A stretch of DNA of 64,000 bases, from positions 87,501-151,500 of the forward strand of contig CAJNDS010000890.1 of the NCBI GenBank assembly GCA_905221605.1, in the 5' to 3' direction. Shown one piece after another: positions 10,711 to 19,112 of this stretch. The number at the start of each line of letters is the position of its first letter. The stretch's first letter is position 1. The position numbers and the translations under genes are program-made. Under the pieces are notes generated by a model. The model saw only the letters and a list, made by a program, of their open reading frames with translations. It did no database searches and was not told the origin of the DNA. This stretch comes from Symbiodinium natans. Lineage: Eukaryota > Sar > Dinophyceae > Suessiales > Symbiodiniaceae.

Positions 10711-11301
10711 AGCTTACGGAGTACCCTTGGCTCCAATAGAAAGGGCTTCTCAGATCTACCAGTCAACCTCCAAGCAGAGTGCAGCCAACAACCAGGGCAG
10801 TAGGATTTAGAGGGCGGGGGGGGGGGGGATTGCAAAGAGCCACACCCTGGGAAGGCGGCTTTGGGAACAAAATGATCCAGCACGGCTGCGATGTCGGGTC
10901 GAGCGCTCAAGAGATACTGGCCGCACAGCTCTGACTGACTCGTCAGATCTCGCTAGGGTATAGGGCCCGGAGCTGAAGGCTCTTGAATACTACCTCTACC
11001 CTAACATGGGCACAGCTTGTCTGCACATGTCTGCACATTGCCTGGAAAATTGGCAACATCGGGGCATTGAAAAAAAGTTAGCATGGGGAGAACGGCAAGA
11101 CCCTCAGCAGGTCTGCAACCATGCACTAAACCCTAAACCCTAAACCGATATTATGAAGGCAAAACCGCCTAAACCTGTAAAGAGGACTCCTGCTTCATCG
11201 GGAGAAAAGCAGCCTGAGTCCGAGCTACTCCGAACTAACCTAAACGCCAAGTATCCCTATGCCCTCATGAAATACCAAATCCAACATCAACCAGAAACTT
11301 A

Positions 11302-11366
11302 CCCTAAACCCTAAACCCTAAACCCTAAACCCTAAACCCTAAACCCTAAACCCTAAACCCCAAAAC
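11302..11366 (-). repeat. CCCTAAA array
   Basis: Eight heptamers, then CCCCAAAA, adjoining the next exon. Confidence 0.9.
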
Positions 11367-11475
11367 GCCCGGCCGCGCCTTCAGGCACCGCCGGAGGCTG
11401 GGATGACCGTGGCGACTCAGGGTCGGCCTCCTCGGACTCGAAGCTCTCGGATTCAGACCTCTGGAGCTCTCTGCG
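11367..11475 (-). CDS. Candidate exon, Ser/Glu-rich unknown protein
   Basis: Minus frame: LQRSESESFESEEADPESPR then PAVPEGAAG, typical of a disordered acidic region. Acceptor candidates are CCGCAG and CCCTAAG upstream. The donor is C|GTTTTGGGG followed by telomeric units. The complementary plus frame is also open and Asp/Ser-rich, so strand confidence is moderate. Confidence 0.4.
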
Positions 11476-11562
11476 GCTTAGGGTCTAGGGTTTAGGGTTT
11501 AGGGTTTAGGGTTCAGGGTTCAGGGTTCAGGGTTTAGGGTTTAGGGTTTAGGGTTTAGGATT
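11476..11562 (+). repeat. TTTAGGG array with TTCAGGG sub-block
   Basis: Three consecutive TTCAGGG units lie inside TTTAGGG. Bases 11563-11949 contain a G-rich run (11604-11660) and AT-rich unique DNA, with no gene seen. Confidence 0.9.
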
Positions 11563-11949
11563 GAGGGTCGGGTTTCCTTGGCGGGTTTTCAGGGTTTTGG
11601 GGGGGAGGGGGGAGGACGGGGGGGAGGACGGGGAGGGGGGGGGGGGGGGGTGGGGGGGGCGTTTCTCGGCCGATTTTTTTTGGTTTTGAGTTACTTTTGT
11701 TGAGGAAAGCTCTCTTCCTCTAGAAAATTTTGATTGAGGCTTACGGGTCGTGAATTTGTAGGATTCAGAGGATTCAGAGGGGCATCCGGGATTTTTCGGA
11801 TGTAGGGCTTCCGGGCTGAAAGCGCCTGTTAATGGAGGCCGGGCTCATACCCCCCATAAACCCTAAAAACCACTCTATCATATCTAATATATAATTTTAC
11901 TGAACCATTGGGCAAAGCCACAAAACATTGGGCAAGGTCCTAATAACGC

Positions 11950-12117
11950 TGAACCCTAAACCCTAAAACCTTATCACCCTAAACCCTAAACCCTATAAAA
12001 CCCAAAACCCAAAACCCCTAAACCCCAAACCCAAACCCTAACCCCTAACCCCTAACCCCTAAACCCGAAACCCTAAACCCTAAACCCTAAACCCTAAACC
12101 CTAAACCCTAAACCCTA
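11950..12117 (-). repeat. CCCTAAA array
   Basis: Degenerate at its start and perfect next to the exon at 12121. Confidence 0.9.
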
Positions 12118-12120
12118 GAC

Positions 12121-12204
12121 AGGCCCGGGCTTCTTAGATTGGTCGGGACCCTCCGGCGGCCTCGACTTCCATTGGACTTGCACTCCCACCTTCCAGGGCT
12201 CCAT
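12121..12204 (-). CDS. Candidate exon with possible start codon, unknown protein
   Basis: ATG at 12204 on the minus strand opens MEPWKVGVQVQWKSRPPE then DQSKKPGP. The exon can end at CCT|GTCTAGGG, a GT donor merging into the telomeric array. Unspliced, the frame would stop at a TAG made by the repeat. The upstream side is TTTAGGG on plus (12236-12312), which is CCCTAAA in sense. Confidence 0.45.
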
Positions 12205-12441
12205 GTGAAATGTGTTTGGGGTTTTGGCAGGAGAATGGTTTAGGGTTTAGGGTTTGGGGTTTAGGGTTTAGGGTTCAGGGTTTAGGGTTCAGGGTTTAGG
12301 GTTTGGGGTGTTTAGGGCTCGGGATTTGGGGATTTATGGCCCGCCTCGGGGGTAAAACGGCATAGTCGGGCTTCGGCGGGAAGCTGTACTTACCACAGCC
12401 GTTGCCCCTGCACGTGGCGCCCCTGGAAAATAGAACCCCTA

Positions 12442-12578
12442 CTTGGAATTTCATGGTACTTAGTAACCCAACTATAACTGTACGCATAACCTTATTATAA
12501 CTATAACCCTACTAGGGTCCGTGTATGTGGGCTATGACTACACTTATGATGGGTTGCTAAGTGGCCTGCACCTCCAAG
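12442..12578. mobile_element. MITE family A, full copy with TA duplication
   Basis: 137 bp with terminal inverted repeats CTTGGAATTTCATGGTACTT and the degenerate partner GCCTGCACCTCCAAG. A TA dinucleotide flanks both ends (12440-12441, 12579-12580), as for Tc1/mariner-type non-autonomous elements. Other copies are at 28100, 42425 and 60937. Confidence 0.7.
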
Positions 12579-12660
12579 TAAGCCCTAAACGCCAAACCCT
12601 GCGGTCCCAAGCAGCCATCAACCTCCAAGTGCATTGGCATTGGCGTAGAACCCTGAACCT

Positions 12661-12755
12661 TGGGATGTTCCCCCTCATACTCACAGTACTTAATAGGGAT
12701 TCTAATAGGGGCGACTATTATCCCTATATGAAGTTAGAATGAGGGGAACGTCCCA
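12661..12755. mobile_element. MITE family B, copy 2
   Basis: 95 bp with ends TGGGATGTTCCCCCTCAT and ATGAGGGGAACGTCCCA, a strong terminal inverted repeat. The 80 bp between this and the family A copy (about 12590-12655) is open on both strands and may be a small exon. Bases 12756-14050 are otherwise unique DNA. They include ORF-like stretches on both strands and a fragment of family D (13307-13340), but nothing I can name. Confidence 0.75.
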
Positions 12756-14053
12756 ACCTAAGCCCTAATTATTCCCTAAAGACTTCAAGCTTGCAGTCTG
12801 CCGCCGTTTAGCTGGCAAGAGCCCCTTGGGCCACCTGAAATACCCGCGAGAGAATTTGGGCACCCAGGGGTTTAGGGTTTACGGTTTTGTTTGTTTTTGT
12901 ACCTTTTGAAGGTGAAGTGGACGTTCGCTCCACAAACTCCTGTCCCGGGGAACTTACACCAAAAGCGAAGGAAAACACGAGAACCCAAAAGGGCCCTCAG
13001 ATGAACAGCGAGGTGGAGGTGGACAGTGAAGAGGTCGAGGGCCACGAAGAGGGTTCAGGTCTCGGGGTTTGGGGTTTAGGGCTTGCGGCAGGCTAAGAAT
13101 CGAAAACGAAGAATGGATGATATGGGATGGAAACATGAATCCTATCGCCCTAAACCCTAGACCCTAAAACCTAAACCCTAAACAATCCTAAGCCCTCAGC
13201 TCCCGCTGCTACTGTAAGGCTTCCTTTCCAGCCAGGGCGGGGTCGTTCTACATTCGCATTCGCGGCCCTTTTTGTCGGCGCTTTGAAAGGAATTCTGCTA
13301 TACAAGCTACCTAATATAGAGGCCTTAATAGTTAGATCCCACCCCCATATTACACACAAGTGAAGCAGTCGGTCGCGCCTCTTGCATGTAGCGCGGCGGG
13401 GTGGAAGACATAGCTGGCGGCCTAGCTTCATCTCACGGACCAGTAGCTCGAAATCCCGAACCCCTAATGACTCGCTGTCAACGAAGATTTGAAAGCCCTT
13501 ACGATGAAGTCATCCGCTACATGCCTCCGCAGTACTGCGTGCGTTGAAAGTTGCACGACTGGCAAAAGCAGGAAAAGAGGGGAAAAAACCTCCAAACCCT
13601 GTAGGCATACTCGTCTCCAGTCACGGTCAACGCGCCGCCGCTCGCACAGCGCCTGAACCTCATCAACCTTGAAGCCCAAACTGCTAAACCTACGCTATTG
13701 TGTTCCTCTTCTTCCTTCTTCTTCTTTGTTAACTATCTTTATTACGATTCTTGGAAGCACTTCACAAGAAAATATACCGACAACAATCATTCATCTTGCC
13801 AGCACGTCTCACATGTGCCCAGTGGCTAGAAATAAAAAGCATAGTTGCTCGCAGCATTCTCATGCGTGGTCATTTTGCTCGCCTGATAACAGTCCCCAGT
13901 TCCAGCGGGTTGGTCCTGTATGCACCTCATGGTGAAACGCTGTCTTCGACAGCGCGATGCTGGCGAATTAACTGCCAGCTGGAAGTGGCGAAGGAAGAGG
14001 GGTGTGGAGCCACTGAAATTTTGAAGACTGGATTTCGGCCATCGAGGTAGTGT

Positions 14054-15110
14054 TCACGCATCGAGCCTCAAAGCACTGCGGAGCACCAAGTGCTGCAGCT
14101 TTGCGCAGCGCTTGACAGCAACGTCGCGCAAGTCCTCTCTGAACTCCACGAGGCCATCTGTGTCGGTCTGTTCTGGGAGCTCGTCGGACAAGAGCTCTAT
14201 ACTGAGGACCTCCGTGTTCATCAGGTCCCATCGAAGGGCCCGAGCTCGCAAGCCTGGCGGCCTTGCCTTCACCGAAATCTGGCCTGCGTCACCTGGACCC
14301 ATGCCTAACGTCAGGCGCAGTGGAGCTGTGTCCCCGCTGCCTGGGCGCCAGGAGAACAAGCCGAGGCTCATCCCTTCGTTGGCCGTCTCCACGTCGGCTT
14401 CGATGAGCTTCTCCAGCACCTCCTTCGGGATGTGGAGAAATGTCAGCATCTCGTCCGTGTCTGCCGTCACATCCACCTGAGAGGCCCACCTCTTCGATGC
14501 ATCAAGGGGCACAGCAGCAGCCGTCGGCTGCGGTCTGTAAAGACACACTGTAGGCAGATGGCTTTAATCGAGAGGTTGTTACCGCTGCGTCTTCGTCTTT
14601 TTGCATTCCATCTCAAGCTCTGGAGCTTCACCATGCCAGGTCAAACTGCAGAAACTACTGCTCATGACGTTGGAGGCTGAATCCAAAGCCCTGAAGCCCG
14701 AACAGGCCCACATTCGCTCCACAGTGGCGGTAGCGCGCCCTCGCGCAAGGGTTTAGGGTTTAGGGTTTAGGGTTTAGGGTTTAGGGTTTAGGGTTTAGGG
14801 TTTAGGGTTTAGGGTTTAGGGTTTAGGGTTTAGGGTTTAGGGTTTAGGGTTTAGGGTTTAGGGTTTAGGGTTTAGGGTTTAGGTGTAGGGTTTAGGGTTT
14901 AGGGTTTAGGGTTTAGGGTTTAGGGTTTAGGGTTTAGGGTTTAGGGTTTAGGGTTTAGGGTTTAGGGTTTAGGGTTTAGGGTTTAGGGTTTAGGGTTTAG
15001 CCTCGTGGCTCTTGACTTGGAATCAAGGCAGCCTCTCGAGCTTCTCGCTGCAGCAATCGACTCAACTGATCCACATTGAGCCAGTCTGTTCGATGCTTGA
15101 CGCTGTTCTT
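14054..15110 (-). CDS. Minus-strand multi-exon gene, unknown protein
   Basis: Three exons join in frame. Exon a ends at 15002 (QLSRLLQREAREAALIPSQE) with its 5' limit uncertain near 15110. The intron at 14740-15001 is GC...AG and telomeric. Exon b is 14583-14739 (ATATVERMWACSG). A 48-nt GT...AG intron occupies 14535-14582. Exon c is 14054-14534, ending in a stop (MLTFLHIPKEVLEKLIEAD, ELPEQTDTDGLVEFREDLRD). The phase-1 junction CGA G|GG and the CG|A junction both preserve the frame. Exon c alone is 160 codons without a stop. The mixed, hydrophilic protein has no domain I recognise. Exons at 15368-15454 and 16614-16692 may be upstream parts of it, but I cannot link them by phase. Confidence 0.6.
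14748..15000 (+). repeat. Telomeric array forming almost a whole intron
   Basis: About 36 TTTAGGG units, with a single TGTAGGG-type variant near 14881. It fills the 262-nt intron 14740-15001 of the minus-strand gene except for 7-8 nt at the acceptor end (sense CCCTTGCGCGAG). The donor GC is G15001 plus C15000 of the array. Confidence 0.9.
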
Positions 15111-15245
15111 GGTGGTGTTGTTGATGTGGCTGTTGTTGGTGTTGTTATGGGTGGTGATGCTGGTGTTGTTGTCCCGGTTGCCCTTCTTATTATTCTTCTT
15201 CGTCGTCTTCTTCTGCTGTTTCTTCTTCTTCTTCTCGTCACTCTT
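15110..15245. repeat. Triplet-simple tract (GTT/CTT)
   Basis: Minus translation gives Asn/Lys/Gln runs. Probably simple-sequence DNA upstream of, or partly within, exon a of the 14-15 kb gene. Confidence 0.6.
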
Positions 15246-15268
15246 CTTGTTGTGGTCCACAAGATCGG

Positions 15269-15365
15269 ACCCTAAACCCTAAACCCTAAACCCTAAACCC
15301 TAAACCCCAAACCCCAAACCCCAAACCCCAAACCCTAAATCCTAAATCCTAAACCCCAAACCCCA
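15269..15365 (-). repeat. CCCTAAA array with CCCCAAA and CCTAAAT variants
   Basis: Adjoins the donor side of the exon at 15368. Confidence 0.9.
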
Positions 15366-15367
15366 AC

Positions 15368-15454
15368 CAGCATGCCCGGTTCTCGGCTTCGAACACAGGG
15401 GGCCATTCCAAGGCCTGCGTCGGCTTCGAGCGTTCGAGGCTTGGTGGGACTTGT
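15368..15454 (-). CDS. Candidate 87-nt exon, unknown protein
   Basis: Exactly 29 codons in phase 0 between acceptor CCCCAAG and donor CTG|GTTGGGG (minus strand): TLEADAGLGMAPCVRSREPG near the end. It is flanked by CCCTAAA in sense upstream (array 15456-15680) and G-strand repeat downstream. The position suggests it belongs to the gene at 14-15 kb. Confidence 0.45.
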
Positions 15455-15455
15455 C

Positions 15456-15680
15456 TTGGGGTTTAGGGTTTAGGGTTTAGGGTTTAGGGTTTAGGGTTTA
15501 GGGTTTAGGGTTTAGGGTTCAGGGTTCAGGGTTCAGGGTTCAGGGTTTAGGGTTTAGGGTTCAGGGTTCAGGGTTCAGGGTTCAGGGTTCAGGGTTCAGG
15601 GTTTAGGGTTTAGGGTTTAGGGTTTAGGGCTTTGGATTTGGGGTTCCGGGTTTAGGGTTTGGGGTTCCGGGTTTAGGGTT
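15456..15680 (+). repeat. TTTAGGG array with TTCAGGG block
   Basis: About 10 TTCAGGG units in two runs inside TTTAGGG, showing spread of one variant. Bases 15681-16480 are unique DNA with C-strand telomere-like pieces and no supported gene. Confidence 0.9.
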
Positions 15681-16481
15681 CGGGGTTGGGGGTCTGGGGT
15701 TTGAGGTTGAAGGTTGAGGGCCGAGGGCTTCGGGCTTGGGCTACGTTCAGATATGCTCGGAGTTGGTGTGCTAGGCCAGGGCACTTAACTCGCTGCTCAA
15801 GAGTTAGGGCCCCCCTCTGGTACTACTTGGTAGCTGTTCTCATAGAACCCATTATAGACAACGGAAAGGTAACAGGGCTCTCAGCGGAACCCTGTCCACA
15901 GCTTCGAGGTTCAGGTCTTGCCCCAAATCAATAGGATTAAGGCAGGACCCCTGGAAGGGACCCTTCATCTTATTCTCCAACCCACACTTTATATAGTCCC
16001 TATTATACCTAAGCAGCCCCTGAAACCCTCAATAACCTAGTAAACAGCTCATGTGTAGTTTTCTGCCCAGGGTCCTGCGCCAGGTCCTGCCGTGCTGCCA
16101 CCTCCCAGGATCGAGTTTCCCTAAGGAACTGGGGCCCCAAGCCCTAAGCCCCAAGCCCCAAGCCCCAAGCACGAAGCCCTAAGCCCTAAGCCCTAAGCCC
16201 TAACTAGACCCACCTGGCTAACGTTGGGCCTCTTAGCACCCTACTTACAGCTACCCTTGTACCTTCATGTTGTACCAATAACCCCAAACCAAGCCCTCCC
16301 ATGCAAGTGTGGGGAAAAATTTCCTAAACCCTAAACCCTAAACCCGCACTCGGCCAGGTTTGGGGGTTAACTCTGTATCATTGTGTAGGGACAGGCAAAC
16401 CCTTGCAACGTCTCCAAGCCCATCTTGCTGGAAGTTCGCGGGCAATTAGAAGCAGGGATAGATGTGCACGAACAGCTGCCC

Positions 16482-16550
16482 TAAACCCTAAACCCTAAAC
16501 CCTAAACCCTAAACCCTAAACCCTAAACCCTAAACCCTAAACCCTGAACC
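16482..16550 (-). repeat. CCCTAAA array
   Basis: Nine or ten units. It is flanked on both sides by AACAGCTGCCCTA, so the array seems to sit between two copies of a 12-13 bp sequence (16469 and 16552). Confidence 0.85.
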
Positions 16551-16613
16551 AACAGCTGCCCTATGTAGAAGTATGCGTGTGTTCCTTCAAGAACGAGCTT
16601 CCCCCAGCCTCAC

Positions 16614-16692
16614 CCTTCCGGGCGTCTTCCGCCATCTGCCGAGCATCTTCCGCCAGCTGCCGAGCCTGCTCCTCCCTGTACAGGGCGTCCGC
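16614..16692 (-). CDS. Candidate exon encoding a coiled coil
   Basis: The minus frame reads ADALYREEQARQLAEDARQM then AEDARK, a heptad-like Glu/Ala/Arg helix. Acceptor is GGCCAG|GCG and donor AAGG|GTGAGG, the most canonical donor in the window. It is 79 nt and ends in phase 1. MITE family B copy 3 lies 30 nt upstream of the acceptor. The parent protein is not recognised. Confidence 0.6.
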
Positions 16693-16721
16693 CTGGCCAG
16701 CGCGGCTAAGAGACGTGTACT

Positions 16722-16826
16722 TTGGGCACATGCCCCATTATACTAGCAGTCCTTAATTAGGGATTAAAAATCGGGGGTACTCTAATCCCGAGTAAGGACT
16801 GTTCGTAGAAGGGGGGAACATCCCAA
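16722..16826. mobile_element. MITE family B, copy 3
   Basis: 105 bp, ends TTGGGCACATGCCCC and GGGGGGAACATCCCAA, internal inverted repeat AGTCCTTA / TAAGGACT. Confidence 0.75.
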
Positions 16827-17218
16827 GATGAGTCCTTTTCATGGTTAGTTCTCTCTGGGGCTACCCGCCGAGTCATGGCTGCTTGTAGCCTCATTTGGGG
16901 GGTGCTCATGACCTACTTGCCTACTTGCTTGCCATGACTTCTAGAACGAACGGGCAGTGCCTGTTCTTTGATGCATCATGCAAAGCCACCAAGTATCCAG
17001 TGCCATGACGCCTTGAGGTGCAGGCTGAGGCAGGCTATCGCCGCCCAGACCGAAAGGAGTCTAAGCAAGGGTTGAGGGTTTAGGTTTTTATCGTTCCGCC
17101 TGTCCTGTGGGCTTTGCCTTAGCTGCATCAAGACAGTATAACAGCACCACCATATTAAAGATCAAGAGTTTCGTACGCCATCGTACTTCCGGGTGTGGCG
17201 TCTGATCACAATCGGCTG

Positions 17219-17298
17219 GAACCCTAAACCCTAAACCCTAAACCCTAAACCCTAAACCCTAAACCCTAAACCCTGAACCCTGAACCCTAAACCCTAAA
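17219..17298 (-). repeat. CCCTAAA array abutting a truncated MITE
   Basis: Heptamers run directly into the 5'-truncated family C element at about 17300. Confidence 0.9.
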
Positions 17299-17299
17299 A

Positions 17300-17361
17300 A
17301 AGATCCTCTTGAAATTAGTAAAGGGGAAATGCCAAAGCATCCCAACCTACCTAGACTAAGC
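17300..17361 (+). mobile_element. MITE family C, 5'-truncated by telomeric repeat
   Basis: GATCCTCTT...CCTACCTAGACTAAGC matches the right half of the full copy at 17453-17563. The left half is replaced by CCCTAAA repeats. Confidence 0.6.
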
Positions 17362-17452
17362 GCGGCTAGACAGAGAACACCTCGATTGATCTTGGTCGGC
17401 CTGTTCCTTTGAGCGAACCCTCTTGCGGATCTCAGCTGTGCTCAGGTACTTT

Positions 17453-17563
17453 GCTAACTAGGTTGGCCCCTAAAGCCCTCTGAAAAACAATTCCTGAATA
17501 TGATCCTCTTAAACCCAAATAAGGGAAAATAAAGAAATGTCCCAAGGGCCTACCTAGTTAAGC
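17453..17563 (+). mobile_element. MITE family C, full copy
   Basis: Terminal inverted repeat GCTAACTAGGTTGGCCC with GGGCCTACCTAGTTAAGC, 111 bp, AT-rich centre. It ends 35 nt before the acceptor of the plus-strand exon at 17599. Confidence 0.7.
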
Positions 17564-17598
17564 AATTACTCAACCCCCAGCCCATCCTTGTTTTTCAG

Positions 17599-17711
17599 TG
17601 GGGACCACGTCGACATCAACTTCGGACTATGTGCGAGCTGTGAGGAACTACATGTGCGGGCCAGCAGACGCGCCCAAGGACTCGGAATCCACGCGAAACT
17701 CTAAGCCTTAG
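17599..17711 (+). CDS. Candidate terminal exon, unknown protein
   Basis: A clean polypyrimidine acceptor, CTTGTTTTTCAG|TG, leads into an open frame (TSDYVRAVRNYMCGPADAPK) that ends at a TAG (17709-17711) after 37 codons. Plus strand, unlike most exons to its left. The upstream intron contains the family C elements. No domain recognised. Confidence 0.5.
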
Positions 17712-18929
17712 GCTCGAAGCCGAGGCCCTACTTCAACTTCACCTCGCCTGCTAACCCTCCCTCCGATGTGCCTCACGCTGCTCCGCTCCAGCCAGGGCGT
17801 CACGAAGTACGGACAGCTCCTGCTCACGTCCAGTGCTTTGAGCAGGTCATGTTCAGGGTTTTATAAGTAGCTCTCTGACCATCATGCAGTGTTGCTTTAA
17901 ACTCAGATGACTCAGTGTCGAAGGCTTATATGCAGGCGAGCAGTATGGCAACTTAAGAGCACCACCCGCTCCCCAAAATTAGGGCTATTTTAAGGACAAT
18001 GAAGCCTAATTAAGGTCGTTTCATGGGGGAACCTGGGGGGGGGGCAGTTTCAGGGGGGTAGTAGGGAACCCATGAGAGCACGGGAGGAGGGTTCCGGAGC
18101 CCACACGTCGCTGCTTCCGGAGCAAGCACTGGCCTCCTTGGTGGATTTTCCGATGGACAAATCCTGGCCAGAGGTTTGGGGTTTATGGTTTAGGGTTTAG
18201 GGTTTAAGGCAGGGGGGAATGTCGAAAACAGGACAAAGAAACGGCACGTGGCAAATTCTCCGGATTCGGGTGCCCTCTTCAACGCCTGCGTAACGCAGCC
18301 TCTTCTCACGAGGGACGATCACTCAGAGAACTGGCCAAGAAGCCAACTCCCGGGCCCTGTCTACAAGAGAAGATCAAGTCGACACAGCCCACTTCCAGGT
18401 AGGTTGCTTGCGGGTGGGGGGAGGAGGGGTGGCTGATTCCCAAGTTCAACTCTAAACCCTAAACCCTAACATTGGCACTGAAAAGACGTCTGGGCTATCA
18501 CTTGCCGAATATGCTTGGGGCCGCGTTCAGAAAGATCGGAACATTGGGCTTGTTCAACAATTTCGGCCCCTTTTTGGGATCTCTACTACCAAAAGGGCTT
18601 TTGAGGGTTTAGGATTATGGGTCCAGGGTGCAGGGTCACCAATATGACAATCCAAAACAAAAAGACTATTCCTCCAGTCATGGCGTGGTCTCCCTCAACC
18701 CGAATGCCTACTTCAACCCGAAACCCTCAACCCGAAACCCTAAACCCTAAACCTGGAGAGCTCAGGGGTGAAACCCTAAACCCTACACCAGAAAAATCGA
18801 GCTCTCTGGAATCCCTTGGAGGGAAAGAGTAGCTGCGTCCTGCCCGCTGAGCAAGGTCGTGCCGAAGGTGCGCCTAACCTCCAGGGGCCACAAGGAGGTT
18901 CAGGGTATGAAGTTGCCTTACTGGAGGTC
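17712..18929. other. Unique region without a supported gene
   Basis: Mostly non-repetitive DNA with short telomere-like scraps (18180-18210, 18455-18470, 18720-18785). An open plus frame at 18248-18436 is too short and featureless to call. Confidence 0.5.
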
Positions 18930-18963
18930 GGGTTTAGGGTTTAGGGTTTAGGGTGTAGGGTGT
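18930..18963 (+). repeat. TTTAGGG array at LINE 5' boundary
   Basis: Four to five units ending in GTGTAGGGTGTTCT just before the tRNA. Confidence 0.85.
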
Positions 18964-18966
18964 TCT

Positions 18967-19038
18967 GGTCCCGTGGTGTAACGGTTAGCACTCTGGACTC
19001 TGAATCCAGCGATCGCGGTTCAAATCCGCGCGGGACCT
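18967..19038 (+). tRNA. tRNA-Gln (anticodon CTG)
   Basis: 72 nt folds as a cloverleaf. Acceptor stem GGTCCCG pairs with CGGGACC, with discriminator T. D arm GTG...CAC. Anticodon stem CTGGA/TCCAG carries loop CTCTGAA (anticodon 19000-19002). T arm CGCGG/CCGCG carries loop TTCAAAT. A box (TGGTGTAACGGTTAGCA) and B box (GGTTCAAATCC) are intact, so pol III transcription is plausible. No CCA is encoded. Only a TTT follows, so the terminator is weak. It lies directly between telomeric repeat and the LINE. Confidence 0.93.
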
Positions 19039-19112
19039 TTCTAGCCACTGTGCCCAAGAGCCTACCAGCTGGCGTGGCGGTGCTGGCCGATACTTGGGGG
19101 GTAGGAGGCGCC

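Noticed and set aside
18960-19112. Upstream extension of LINE ORF1 through the tRNA
   Set aside because: The frame is open but only by reading the tRNA gene; ATG 19113 in a good context is a better start.
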